Source: UBA668 sp046086305
Lineage (GTDB): Bacteria > Actinomycetota > Acidimicrobiia > Acidimicrobiales > Ilumatobacteraceae
Direction of reading: 5' to 3'
NCBI GenBank assembly: GCA_046086305.1
Contig: JBJSXI010000077.1
Location: 1-12,768 of the forward strand
DNA: 12,768 bases
Positions 6,256 to 12,377 of the stretch are shown in pieces. A program made the position numbers and the translations under genes. Under the pieces are notes generated by a model. The model was not told where the DNA came from and made no database searches. It saw nothing but the letters and a program-made list of their open reading frames with translations. Position 1 is the first letter of the stretch. Every line of letters starts with the position of its first letter.

Positions 6256-8067
6256 TCAGCCGGTCGTCGTCGCCGTCGGTGTGTCGTCGGCGACGAAGAC
6301 GTCCTCCCGGGCGACCTCGAGGTCGCCGAGGCGCACGACGACGGTCCATGTGCCAGACGTCGACAGCGTGAATCCGTCGGTCTTGTCGAGCACGGCCACG
6401 CCGGCACCGGTGAGCGGCGCGACGTCGACCGTCATGCCGACGACCTTGCTCGTCGCCGGCGGGAGGAAGTCGACGGCCAGTCCACTCAGGTTCTCGGCCG
6501 GCTCGATCACCTCGATGCGGACATCGTTGGGACCGACGCGCTCGGTGAAGGTGACGATGACCTCGGCACCGAGCGAGGTATTGCGGAAGACGTGCACCGT
6601 GCCGAGCTCGAGCTCGACCTGCGACCCGCCGGCGAGTCCCGGAGGGGTGAGCGCGAGCAGCCATGAGGTGGCGGCGAGGACCACGACACCGAGGGTGGCC
6701 TCGATCCCGAGGACCCGGCGGAGCCGCGCGACGGCCTGGGGGCGGATACCCGAAGCGCGCTGGAGTCGCTGCGCGACGTACTGCCGCGCCGCCACCGCCA
6801 CGAACACCATGCCCGAGACGATGAGCCCCTTGAGGATCGCGACGAGACCGTGTGATGAACCGAGCGCGCCGCTGTCGAGGCGGAACAGCAGCACGGCCCC
6901 GGATGCAACCGTGAGCCACAGCATCGGCGTCGAGAACTTCGCAAAGCTGCGCACGGCATGGGCGACACCTCCGTCACCCTGCCCGGCGAGGACGACCCGG
7001 GTGAGCAGGATCAATCCACCGAACCAGGCGGCCATCGCGAAGCCGTGTACGAGACCGGCGGACAACTCGATGAACCCGAAGCCGTCGCGACCGAACGCGA
7101 GCGTGGCCACGGCGATGACGGGCGGCGCGAACGCCGGAAGTTGCTGCTGGGGATCGAGAGCCCGTTCAGGCGCCAGCACGACGAAGGATGAGGCGATGAC
7201 TGCGATGACGCGGATGAGTGCTGCGGTGCCGGGAGTGGTGTCGAGGAGTGGTCCCCACTGGGTCGGGATGAGTCGTGAGCCGAACGACGAACCGGCGATG
7301 TCGGCGGCGAGGGTGCCGGCGAACAGCGTCTGCGCGGCGAGCGTGAGACCCCACACCGTGCGGAGGAACCGCACCGTGATCACGTAGTTCACCCCGTCGG
7401 GCCACATCAGGGTGATCACGACGAGCGAGCCGAACAGGATCGCGACCCCGATCGTGCCGAGCCAGCGGAAGAGCGCGAGTGGGCCGCTCGTCGAGCCTGA
7501 GCCGCCGGACGAGTCGTCTGCAGCGGGAACCGAGGTGGCGGTCTCGTCGGCCACGGTCGTGGAGGTGGTCGTCGTCGAGGCCTGATCGGGAACGGTGGTC
7601 GTCGTCGTGCTCGTCGTCGACACCGGGTCTGCGGCCACGGTGAAACTGAAGCTGCTCGTGCCGGCCGGCTGGAGATTGGTGTCGGTGACCCGCCAGACGA
7701 CGCTGCAGGTGCCCTTGCCGACGGGTGACGCGACGGGCACCGACAACGTGAGCTGGTCAGCGAGCACGACGGCCCGACCCAAGGTGATCACCGTGGCCGG
7801 CTGACCCTCGGCGCCGCAGGTCATCGCCACGCTGTTCGTCGGGCCGAGCTGGTTGGCGAAGACCAGGGTGAGGGTGGTCGGGCCGGTCTCGATGGTCGAG
7901 TTCGGTGCTGGGGTGGCGCTGACCAGGGTGTTGTCGACGGCGGCGGCGGGTTGAGCGCCGAAGAGACCGAACACGGTGATGGCGAGGGTGAGACCGGCCA
8001 CGAGCGAGGTGAACGGCGGAGAGACCCGGCGGGTGCGGGGTCGAGCGGCGAGGAGGCGGTCGCTCAT
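6256..8067 (-). CDS. CopC-like / CopD-like fusion membrane protein
   Basis: A 603-residue envelope protein. Residues 1-43 are a signal peptide ending QPAAA. Residues 44-145 are a CopC-like beta domain (LVSATPAPNSTIETGP, then CSVVWRVTD and SSFSFTV). Residues 146-195 are a Thr/Ser-rich linker. About eight membrane segments follow (199-474), including LVHGFAMAAWFGGLILL with His341 and Trp348, the CopD signature. Residues 480-595 form an extracytoplasmic beta-rich domain, possibly YtkA/FixH-like. The layout is that of YcnJ-type copper proteins, but the CopC-like domain lacks the N-terminal His and the DGH ligands (Asn131, Gln133 instead) and has a Cys84/Cys121 pair, so copper binding there is doubtful. 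The ATG at 8067 is preferred over a TTG four codons earlier; TAGCGT lies 12 nt upstream. Confidence 0.85.
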   Translation of the reverse strand: MSDRLLAARPRTRRVSPPFTSLVAGLTLAITVFGLFGAQPAAAVDNTLVSATPAPNSTIETGPTTLTLVFANQLGPTNSVAMTCGAEGQPATVITLGRAVVLADQLTLSVPVASPVGKGTCSVVWRVTDTNLQPAGTSSFSFTVAADPVSTTSTTTTTVPDQASTTTTSTTVADETATSVPAADDSSGGSGSTSGPLALFRWLGTIGVAILFGSLVVITLMWPDGVNYVITVRFLRTVWGLTLAAQTLFAGTLAADIAGSSFGSRLIPTQWGPLLDTTPGTAALIRVIAVIASSFVVLAPERALDPQQQLPAFAPPVIAVATLAFGRDGFGFIELSAGLVHGFAMAAWFGGLILLTRVVLAGQGDGGVAHAVRSFAKFSTPMLWLTVASGAVLLFRLDSGALGSSHGLVAILKGLIVSGMVFVAVAARQYVAQRLQRASGIRPQAVARLRRVLGIEATLGVVVLAATSWLLALTPPGLAGGSQVELELGTVHVFRNTSLGAEVIVTFTERVGPNDVRIEVIEPAENLSGLAVDFLPPATSKVVGMTVDVAPLTGAGVAVLDKTDGFTLSTSGTWTVVVRLGDLEVAREDVFVADDTPTATTTG

Positions 8068-8156
8068 GGGCGTGCCCAAACGCTACTCAGCGGGCCGGGT
8101 GGATCGGTTCCCCCCGGGCGATCCCCGTGTCGCGCCCCGTGGGTAGAGTCGCTGCG
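8068..8156. promoter_or_regulatory. Divergent promoter region, CopC/CopD-like gene / dnaX
   Basis: The 89-nt gap holds a plus-strand TAGAGT (8144-8149) that ends 7 nt before the dnaX ATG, again predicting a leaderless mRNA, and a minus-strand TAGCGT (8085-8080) 12 nt before the membrane-protein ATG, predicting a leader of only a few bases. A 6-bp inverted repeat, GGATCG (8101-8106) and CGATCC (8119-8124), lies between them. No -35 elements are convincing. The gap was also checked for SRP RNA, which neighbours dnaX in some bacteria, but the conserved loop is absent. Confidence 0.45.
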
Positions 8157-9977
8157 ATGGCCACCCAGTCGCTCTATCGCCGCTACCGGCCGCGTCGGTT
8201 CAGCGAGTTGAAGGGGCAGGATCATGTGGTCAGGGCCCTACGGAATGCCGTCATCAACCACCGCGAGGGGCAGGCATACCTGTTCTCCGGTCCCCGTGGC
8301 ACCGGCAAGACCACGTCGGCACGCATCCTCGCCAAGGTGCTCAACTGCGAGCGGCCGGTCGACGGTGAGCCGTGTTGCGAGTGCGAGTCGTGTGTGTCGG
8401 TCGAACGTGGCACCAGTTACGACGTCCACGAGCTCGATGCCGCTAGCAACAACGGTGTCGAGGCGATGCGCGATCTCATCGAGAAGACGATGCTCGGTAC
8501 GCCGGGCCGTCACAAGGTCTACATCCTCGACGAGGTCCACATGCTCTCCAAGGGGGCCGAAGCGGCGTTGTTGAAGACCCTCGAGGAGCCGCCACCGCAC
8601 GTCGTGTTCGTCCTCGCGACCACCGATCCCCAGAAGGTCAGCGACACGATCCGCAGTCGAACCCAACACCTCCAGTTCCATCTGCTGCCGATGGATGTGA
8701 TGGAGGAGCACATTCGCTGGCTCGCAGCCGATGCAGGGATCGACCTCGGCGACGATCTCCTGCAGGCGGTCTTGCGCAAGGGTGGCGGTTCGGCGCGCGA
8801 CACGGTCTCGGCGCTCGAGCTCGTCGCGTCGGCTGGCGGTGAGGCACTCGAGATCACGCCGCTCGACGAGTTCATCGAGGCATTCATCGAGCATGATCCG
8901 GGGCGGGCACTCGCCGTCGTCGCCCACGCCGTGCAGCAGGGTCGCGATCCGCGCACGCTCACCGACGATCTCATCCGGCACCTTCGCGACTGTTTCCTGT
9001 CGATCATGGCGCCCGAACTGGTGCAGCTCCCGGCCGCTCGCGCTGCCGAGGTGTCGGAACTGGCGCGCCGACTCGGCGCCGCGGCGACGGTGCGGGCGAT
9101 GGAACGTCTCGGTGTGATGCTCCTCGAGATGCGCCATGCACCCGACCAGCGACTGTTGCTCGAGGTGGCACTCGTCCAGCTCACGCACGAGGCGTCGAGT
9201 GTCGACGTAGCGGTGCTCCTCGACCGTGTCGAACGCCTCGAACAGCAGGTGGCCAGTGGAGTGGCGGCCCAACCGGCGTCGCGACCCGATCCCGTCGACC
9301 CGGTGACGGGTCGGACGGTGCTCGGTGGGCGAGCACGTCGCGACCCCGCGCCGTCACGTCCCTCGTCGGCACCCACCGGTGGCGCCGAGCCGTCGTCGGC
9401 CAGGCCGGCAGCATCAACGGCTGCTCCGCCGTCTGCGCCGTCACCGCGCCCGCCCGCCGAGGCGACCGACGGTGCGTCGTCGCCGGTGTCCGCGCCGCCG
9501 ACTGCGCCGCCGACTGTGCCGGCGATCTCGTCCACCGTCGACGACGGCTCAGCGGTCGATCGGGTGGCGGCAGCCTGGACCGCCACGGTGGTGCCCTCGC
9601 TGAAGGGAATGGCGAGGGCGCTGTTCGCAGCCACGAAAGTGCTCGGCGAGCGCGACGGTGCGTTGGCGGTGGGTGTCGGCACTGCGACCACTCGCGACAA
9701 GTGTCAGCGATACCTGAGCGAGGTCGAACGCGCCATCGACGAGGCGTTCGGAGTGCGCCTCAAGGTGGTCGTCGTGGTGTCGGTCGACGGTGACGACGAC
9801 CACTCGGCATCGGTTCCCCCTGCTGGCGTGCCCGTTGCGGCAGCCGGCGACGAAGGGTCCGTCGACGAGGTGGTCGACATTGCAGCACTCGAGGATGTGC
9901 CGCCCGATCAGGTGGTGACGCCGGAGAAGATGCTGAAGGACGCGTTCCCGAGTGCGCGGATGGTCGACGAGCCATGA
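8157..9977 (+). CDS. dnaX: DNA polymerase III subunit gamma/tau
   Basis: Clamp-loader ATPase that loads the sliding clamp and couples polymerases at the replication fork. The 606-residue protein has Walker A GPRGTGKT (45-52), a zinc module with Cys64, Cys73, Cys76 and Cys79, Walker B YILDEVHM (122-129), sensor 1 VLATTDPQK (152-160), the arginine finger in SRT (Arg168) and sensor 2 GGGSARD (209-215). Helical collar domain III follows to about 365. A Pro/Ala/Ser-rich linker (371-465) leads to a C-terminal tau-like domain (466-545) and an acidic tail ending FPSARMVDEP. No A-rich slippery site was seen, so a separate gamma form by frameshifting is unlikely. I chose the ATG at 8157 because MATQSLYRRYRP is the usual N-terminus; an upstream in-frame GTG (8127) is disfavoured. 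It is 10 nt from recR. Confidence 0.97.
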   Translation: MATQSLYRRYRPRRFSELKGQDHVVRALRNAVINHREGQAYLFSGPRGTGKTTSARILAKVLNCERPVDGEPCCECESCVSVERGTSYDVHELDAASNNGVEAMRDLIEKTMLGTPGRHKVYILDEVHMLSKGAEAALLKTLEEPPPHVVFVLATTDPQKVSDTIRSRTQHLQFHLLPMDVMEEHIRWLAADAGIDLGDDLLQAVLRKGGGSARDTVSALELVASAGGEALEITPLDEFIEAFIEHDPGRALAVVAHAVQQGRDPRTLTDDLIRHLRDCFLSIMAPELVQLPAARAAEVSELARRLGAAATVRAMERLGVMLLEMRHAPDQRLLLEVALVQLTHEASSVDVAVLLDRVERLEQQVASGVAAQPASRPDPVDPVTGRTVLGGRARRDPAPSRPSSAPTGGAEPSSARPAASTAAPPSAPSPRPPAEATDGASSPVSAPPTAPPTVPAISSTVDDGSAVDRVAAAWTATVVPSLKGMARALFAATKVLGERDGALAVGVGTATTRDKCQRYLSEVERAIDEAFGVRLKVVVVVSVDGDDDHSASVPPAGVPVAAAGDEGSVDEVVDIAALEDVPPDQVVTPEKMLKDAFPSARMVDEP

Positions 9978-9987
9978 GTGACCGGCG

Positions 9988-10596
9988 ATGAGCTCGGTGT
10001 ACACCCCGCCGGTCCAGGCGCTGATCGACGAGCTCGGTCGGCTGCCGGGTGTCGGTCCGAAGTCGGCGCAGCGGATCGCCTTCCACCTGTTGAAGAGTTC
10101 GGCCGACGATGTCGTCCGCCTCGCCACGGCGATCGCCGAGGCAAAGGCCAAGGTGCGCTTCTGTGATCGGTGCTTCAACGTCGCCGAAGAGTCGCTGTGC
10201 CCGATCTGTCTCGACGATCGGCGCGATCCCACGGTGTTGTGTGTCGTCGAGGAGTCGCGCGACATCGTCGCCGTCGAGAAGACCGGTGAGTTCCGTGGGC
10301 GCTATCACGTGCTGCTCGGCGTGATGAGTCCGCTCGAGGGTGTTGGTCCAGAGCAGTTGAAGATCAAGGAACTGTTCGCCCGCCTCGAGCCCGAGGGGGT
10401 GCAAGAGGTGATCATCTGCACCAACCCGAACACCGAGGGGGAGGTGACCGCGATGTATCTCGCCCGTCTGCTCACCCCGCTCGGGGTGAGGGTGACGCGG
10501 ATCGCAAGTGGACTGCCGGTGGGTGGCGATCTCGAGTACGCCGACGAGTTGACGCTCGGGCGGGCGCTCGAGGGTCGCCGCGAACTGTCCGGCTGA
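9988..10596 (+). CDS. recR: Recombination mediator protein RecR
   Basis: DNA repair protein that works with RecO (and RecF) to load RecA at gaps in single-stranded DNA. The 202-residue length is typical. A helix-hairpin-helix (LPGVGPKSAQRIAFHLL, 19-35) is followed by a four-cysteine zinc finger (Cys59, Cys62, Cys71, Cys74) and a Toprim domain (CVVEESRDIVAVEKTGEFRGRY onward, with NPNTEGEVTAMYLARLL). The C-terminal signature is LPVGGDLEYADELTLGRALEGR. It starts 10 nt after the dnaX stop and is surely co-transcribed with it; its own ribosome binding site is weak, so reinitiation after dnaX is likely. No ybaB/ebfC gene separates the two. Confidence 0.98.
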   Translation: MSSVYTPPVQALIDELGRLPGVGPKSAQRIAFHLLKSSADDVVRLATAIAEAKAKVRFCDRCFNVAEESLCPICLDDRRDPTVLCVVEESRDIVAVEKTGEFRGRYHVLLGVMSPLEGVGPEQLKIKELFARLEPEGVQEVIICTNPNTEGEVTAMYLARLLTPLGVRVTRIASGLPVGGDLEYADELTLGRALEGRRELSG

Positions 10597-10617
10597 ACGT
10601 CGTGCCGGGCGATTGTC

Positions 10618-10673
10618 GGGGTATCGCCGCCGTCCCGTCGGCGGGCGCTCGACCGGTGCGACGGCGATACCCC
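10618..10673. terminator. Long-stem hairpin downstream of recR
   Basis: Arms GGGGTATCGCCG (10618-10629) and CGGCGATACCCC (10662-10673) are exact reverse complements over 12 bp, separated by 32 nt. Inside, CCGCCG (10627-10632) can instead pair with CGGCGG (10639-10644), giving a small competing hairpin that shares bases with the left arm. It begins 22 nt after the recR stop, so a terminator for the dnaX-recR transcript is the simplest reading. There is no T-tract, and the large loop is unusual for a terminator. Confidence 0.5.
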
Positions 10674-10680
10674 TGAGGTC

Positions 10681-10713
10681 CGTCGGATGCGCTGGAGGGG
10701 AGCGCATCCGACG
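10681..10713. terminator. Perfect 13-bp hairpin downstream of recR
   Basis: Arms CGTCGGATGCGCT (10681-10693) and AGCGCATCCGACG (10701-10713) pair perfectly over 13 bp around a 7-nt loop (GGAGGGG). This is the most stable compact hairpin in the window and the best terminator candidate for dnaX-recR. The sequence after it (AACCGTATGACAGG) is AT-richer but has no T-run, as is common for actinobacterial terminators. The purine loop reads like an anti-Shine-Dalgarno-binding sequence and would be exposed in plus-strand RNA. Confidence 0.6.
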
Positions 10714-10766
10714 AACCGTATGACAGGAGTATTACGAATATGACGAAATGATGTCAAGTATCCGTG

Positions 10767-10790
10767 GGGCGGGGCTGTGGAACCCCGCCC
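10767..10790. repeat. GC-rich 8-bp inverted repeat
   Basis: GGGCGGGG (10767-10774) and CCCCGCCC (10783-10790) form an 8-bp stem with an 8-nt loop. It lies past the AT-richer pocket and upstream of the small gene. It could be a third terminator stem, a regulatory hairpin, or simply GC-rich chance. Confidence 0.35.
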
Positions 10791-10904
10791 GGTTCGTGCC
10801 GATGTCGGGCCTCGGCCGGACATGGCGGCACCGACGACGGGTACTGTGTGCAGGGTCGATGGCGGGCGGCGCCGTCGACGGCGGATGTGCGGAGTGTGGC
10901 GGCA

Positions 10905-11111
10905 ATGGCGAACGGCGAGCGGAGTGGTCCTGCCGACCCCGGGCGGGTGTCGTCGCGGGGTGGGTCGGCGTATCTCGATCTCGTCGCGTGCCCGGTGGGG
11001 TGGCGTTTCGAGGTCAACTCGGCCGAGGACGGGCTGATCAGCGGCTGGCGGCTCACCAAGGCAGGTGCCAAGCGTGCCGGTCGGCGCCTCGCCCGGCGAC
11101 TCTCCTCCTGA
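10905..11111 (+). CDS. Small basic protein of unknown function
   Basis: I do not recognise this gene. The 68-residue product has a low-complexity first 25 residues, then a compact segment AYLDLVACPVGWRFEVNSAEDG, then GWRLTKAGAKRAGRRLARRL, which is strongly basic and probably helical. It has one Cys, two Trp, and no membrane segment or signal peptide. Third codon positions from about residue 26 on are mostly G or C, as in the neighbouring genes, which supports real coding. The ATG at 10905 has GGAG 10 nt upstream; in-frame GTG codons at 10848, 10887 and 10896 are alternatives, and TACTGT at 10842-10847 is a possible -10. It is convergent with the thiolase gene with only 9 nt between stops. The basic tail could bind nucleic acid, but that is a guess. 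Confidence 0.55.
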   Translation: MANGERSGPADPGRVSSRGGSAYLDLVACPVGWRFEVNSAEDGLISGWRLTKAGAKRAGRRLARRLSS

Positions 11112-11124
11112 GCCGGCGGCTCAG
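11108..11124. terminator. Palindrome joining the two convergent stop codons
   Basis: CTGAGCC (11108-11114) and GGCTCAG (11118-11124) form a perfect 7-bp stem with a 3-nt loop. The left arm contains the TGA of the small plus-strand gene and the right arm the TGA of the minus-strand thiolase, so both genes end inside one symmetrical element. It may be a compact bidirectional terminator. No T-tract is present on either side. Confidence 0.45.
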
Positions 11125-12302
11125 ACCGTCTCGACCAGCAGCGCGTCACCCTGACCGCCACCGCCGCACAGCGCCGCTGCGCCGAGGCCCCCTCCACGGC
11201 GACGCAACTCGTGCAGCAACGTCAGTGCGAGTCGATTCCCACTCATACCGATCGGGTGACCGAGGGCGATCGCCCCACCGTTCACATTGACGATGTCGGT
11301 GCTGATGCCGAGGTCGCCGGCCGATGCGATCCCGACCGCAGCGAACGCTTCGTTGATCTCGAACAGATCGATGTCGGCGAGTGACCGACCAGCACGTGTG
11401 AGTGCTGCCCTGATCGCCCGGCTGGGTTGGTGCAGCAGCGAGGCAGAGTCGGGCCCCGCCACCATGCCGTAGCCGACGATGCGACCGAGTGGGGTCGTGC
11501 CGTGTGCGGCGAGCGCTCGCTCGCTCATCACGACGACGGCCGATGCACCGTCGCTGATCTGCGACGCATTGGCCGCGGTGATCGTGCCCTCGGAGCTGAA
11601 AGCCGGCTTCAGCGCGGCCAACGAGGCGAGGGTCGTGTCGGGTCGTACACCCTCGTCGGTGGACACCTGCACGGGAGGCCCTTTTCGCTGGGGTACGGCG
11701 ACGGCGACGATCTCGTCGGCGAGTCGTCCCGCCTCGATCGCCGCCGCGGCGCGCAGGTTGCTCGCCATCGCGAAGGCATCCTGGTCGTCGCGTGAGATCG
11801 AGCCACCGGCATAGCGCTCGGTCCCGAGTCCCATGAGGCATGCGTCGAACGCGCACCAGAGGCCGTCCTTGACGATCGCGTCGGCGAGTTCGGTGTTCCC
11901 GTAGCGGAATCCGCTCCTCGCCCCCGCCGCGAGGTACGGCGCATTGGTCATGCTCTCCATGCCACCGGCGACGACGATGTCGGCCTCACCGGTCGCGATC
12001 ATCTGGTCGGCGAGATAGATGCTGTTCAGGCCGCTCAGGCAGACCTTGTTCACGTTGACGCTCGGGACATGGAGCGGAATTCCTGCCGCTGCCGCAGCCT
12101 GTCGAGCAGGCACTTGCCCCTGCCCCGCCATCAGCACCTGACCCATGATCACGTGCTCCACCTCGTCGGGCCGCACCCCGGCCCGCTCGAGCGCAGCGGC
12201 GATCGCGATCCCACCGAGGTCGGCGGCGCTGAAGGCGGCGAGGGCGCCGCTCATCCTGCCGATCGGTGTGCGTGCCCCGGCAACGATGTACGACCCGGCC
12301 AT
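11121..12302 (-). CDS. Thiolase, acetyl-CoA acetyltransferase type
   Basis: A 393-residue thiolase that condenses two acetyl-CoA to acetoacetyl-CoA or cleaves 3-ketoacyl-CoA in reverse. Catalytic residues are all present: Cys88 in NKVCLSG (the acylated nucleophile), NEAF in DLFEINEAFAAVG, His349 in GHPIGMSG, and Cys379 in LCGGGGQGDA. VAGGMESMTNAPY and the SRDDQDAFA block are also typical. The length and the C88/H349/C379 spacing match biosynthetic-type thiolases such as Zoogloea PhaA closely. The ATG at 12302 is fixed by a strong Shine-Dalgarno (GGAGG, 6 nt before); the frame continues open upstream but reads as noncoding. It is divergent from the membrane-protein gene and convergent with the small basic gene. 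Chain-length preference cannot be read from sequence. Confidence 0.95.
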   Translation of the reverse strand: MAGSYIVAGARTPIGRMSGALAAFSAADLGGIAIAAALERAGVRPDEVEHVIMGQVLMAGQGQVPARQAAAAAGIPLHVPSVNVNKVCLSGLNSIYLADQMIATGEADIVVAGGMESMTNAPYLAAGARSGFRYGNTELADAIVKDGLWCAFDACLMGLGTERYAGGSISRDDQDAFAMASNLRAAAAIEAGRLADEIVAVAVPQRKGPPVQVSTDEGVRPDTTLASLAALKPAFSSEGTITAANASQISDGASAVVVMSERALAAHGTTPLGRIVGYGMVAGPDSASLLHQPSRAIRAALTRAGRSLADIDLFEINEAFAAVGIASAGDLGISTDIVNVNGGAIALGHPIGMSGNRLALTLLHELRRRGGGLGAAALCGGGGQGDALLVETV

Positions 12303-12377
12303 GACGATCCTCCGCGGTGTGATGCTGCGATTGAGCGTATTCTCCACAGGTCGACCGACGGCAATGACGGGAGTGTG
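12303..12377. promoter_or_regulatory. Divergent promoter region with overlapping -10 boxes
   Basis: The 75-nt gap between the thiolase and membrane-protein starts has TACGCT on the minus strand (12339-12334) and TATTCT on the plus strand (12338-12343). Both fit TANNNT and they overlap by two bases. Each would give a leader of about 25-30 nt, long enough for the ribosome sites seen (GGAGG for the thiolase, GGGAG at 12369-12373 for the transporter). A minus-strand TTGCCG (12364-12359) is a possible -35, with a long 19-nt spacer. Assignment is by pattern only. Confidence 0.4.

Larger units (their letters stand above)
10597..10904. other. Intergenic region after recR with hairpins and an AT-richer pocket
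   Basis: This 308-nt stretch holds no gene I can support. It carries three hairpins (listed separately) in its first 195 bases. Around 10714-10762 is an AT-richer pocket with TATGAC repeated at 10719-10724 and 10739-10744 (20 bp apart, about two helical turns) and a GTCA half-site at 10753-10756. In the pocket an AGGAG (10725-10729) precedes a three-codon frame, ATG-ACG-AAA-TGA (10740-10751). TACTGT (10842-10847) is a candidate -10 box for the small gene that follows. A longer open frame beginning at the ATG at 10748 has Arg-rich, low-complexity content and looks like noncoding GC-rich DNA. Confidence 0.5.

Noticed and set aside
5347..7387. Long plus-strand open frames (439 and 505 codons) opposite the SIMPL and CopC/CopD-like genes
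   Set aside because: The minus-strand products have signal peptides, family motifs and a strong Shine-Dalgarno, whereas the plus-strand translations are low-complexity.
7561..7632. Repetitive GTCGTC/GTGGTC tract that could be a microsatellite or CRISPR-like repeat
   Set aside because: It encodes the Thr/Ser-rich linker (residues about 146-173) of the CopC/CopD-like protein; there are no regular spacers.
8068..8156. Possible SRP RNA (ffs) upstream of dnaX
   Set aside because: The gap is only 89 nt and lacks the conserved GGAA tetraloop domain.
8651..8668. SRT instead of SRC in the DnaX arginine-finger motif
   Set aside because: The arginine is kept, and as far as I recall the Thr variant is normal in actinobacterial DnaX, so it is not a defect.
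8157..9977. Programmed frameshift in dnaX giving a short gamma form
   Set aside because: No A-rich slippery heptamer with a following stem is visible, and the frame is intact to a normal tau-like C-terminus.
10597..10904. Possible tRNA near GGTTCGTGCC (about 10791-10800)
   Set aside because: Only a T-loop-like string is present; no acceptor, D or anticodon stem can be built around it.
10748..11290. 180-codon plus-strand open frame from the ATG at 10748
   Set aside because: It runs through the hairpin region and antisense into the thiolase gene, and its translation is Arg-rich with no recognisable domain.
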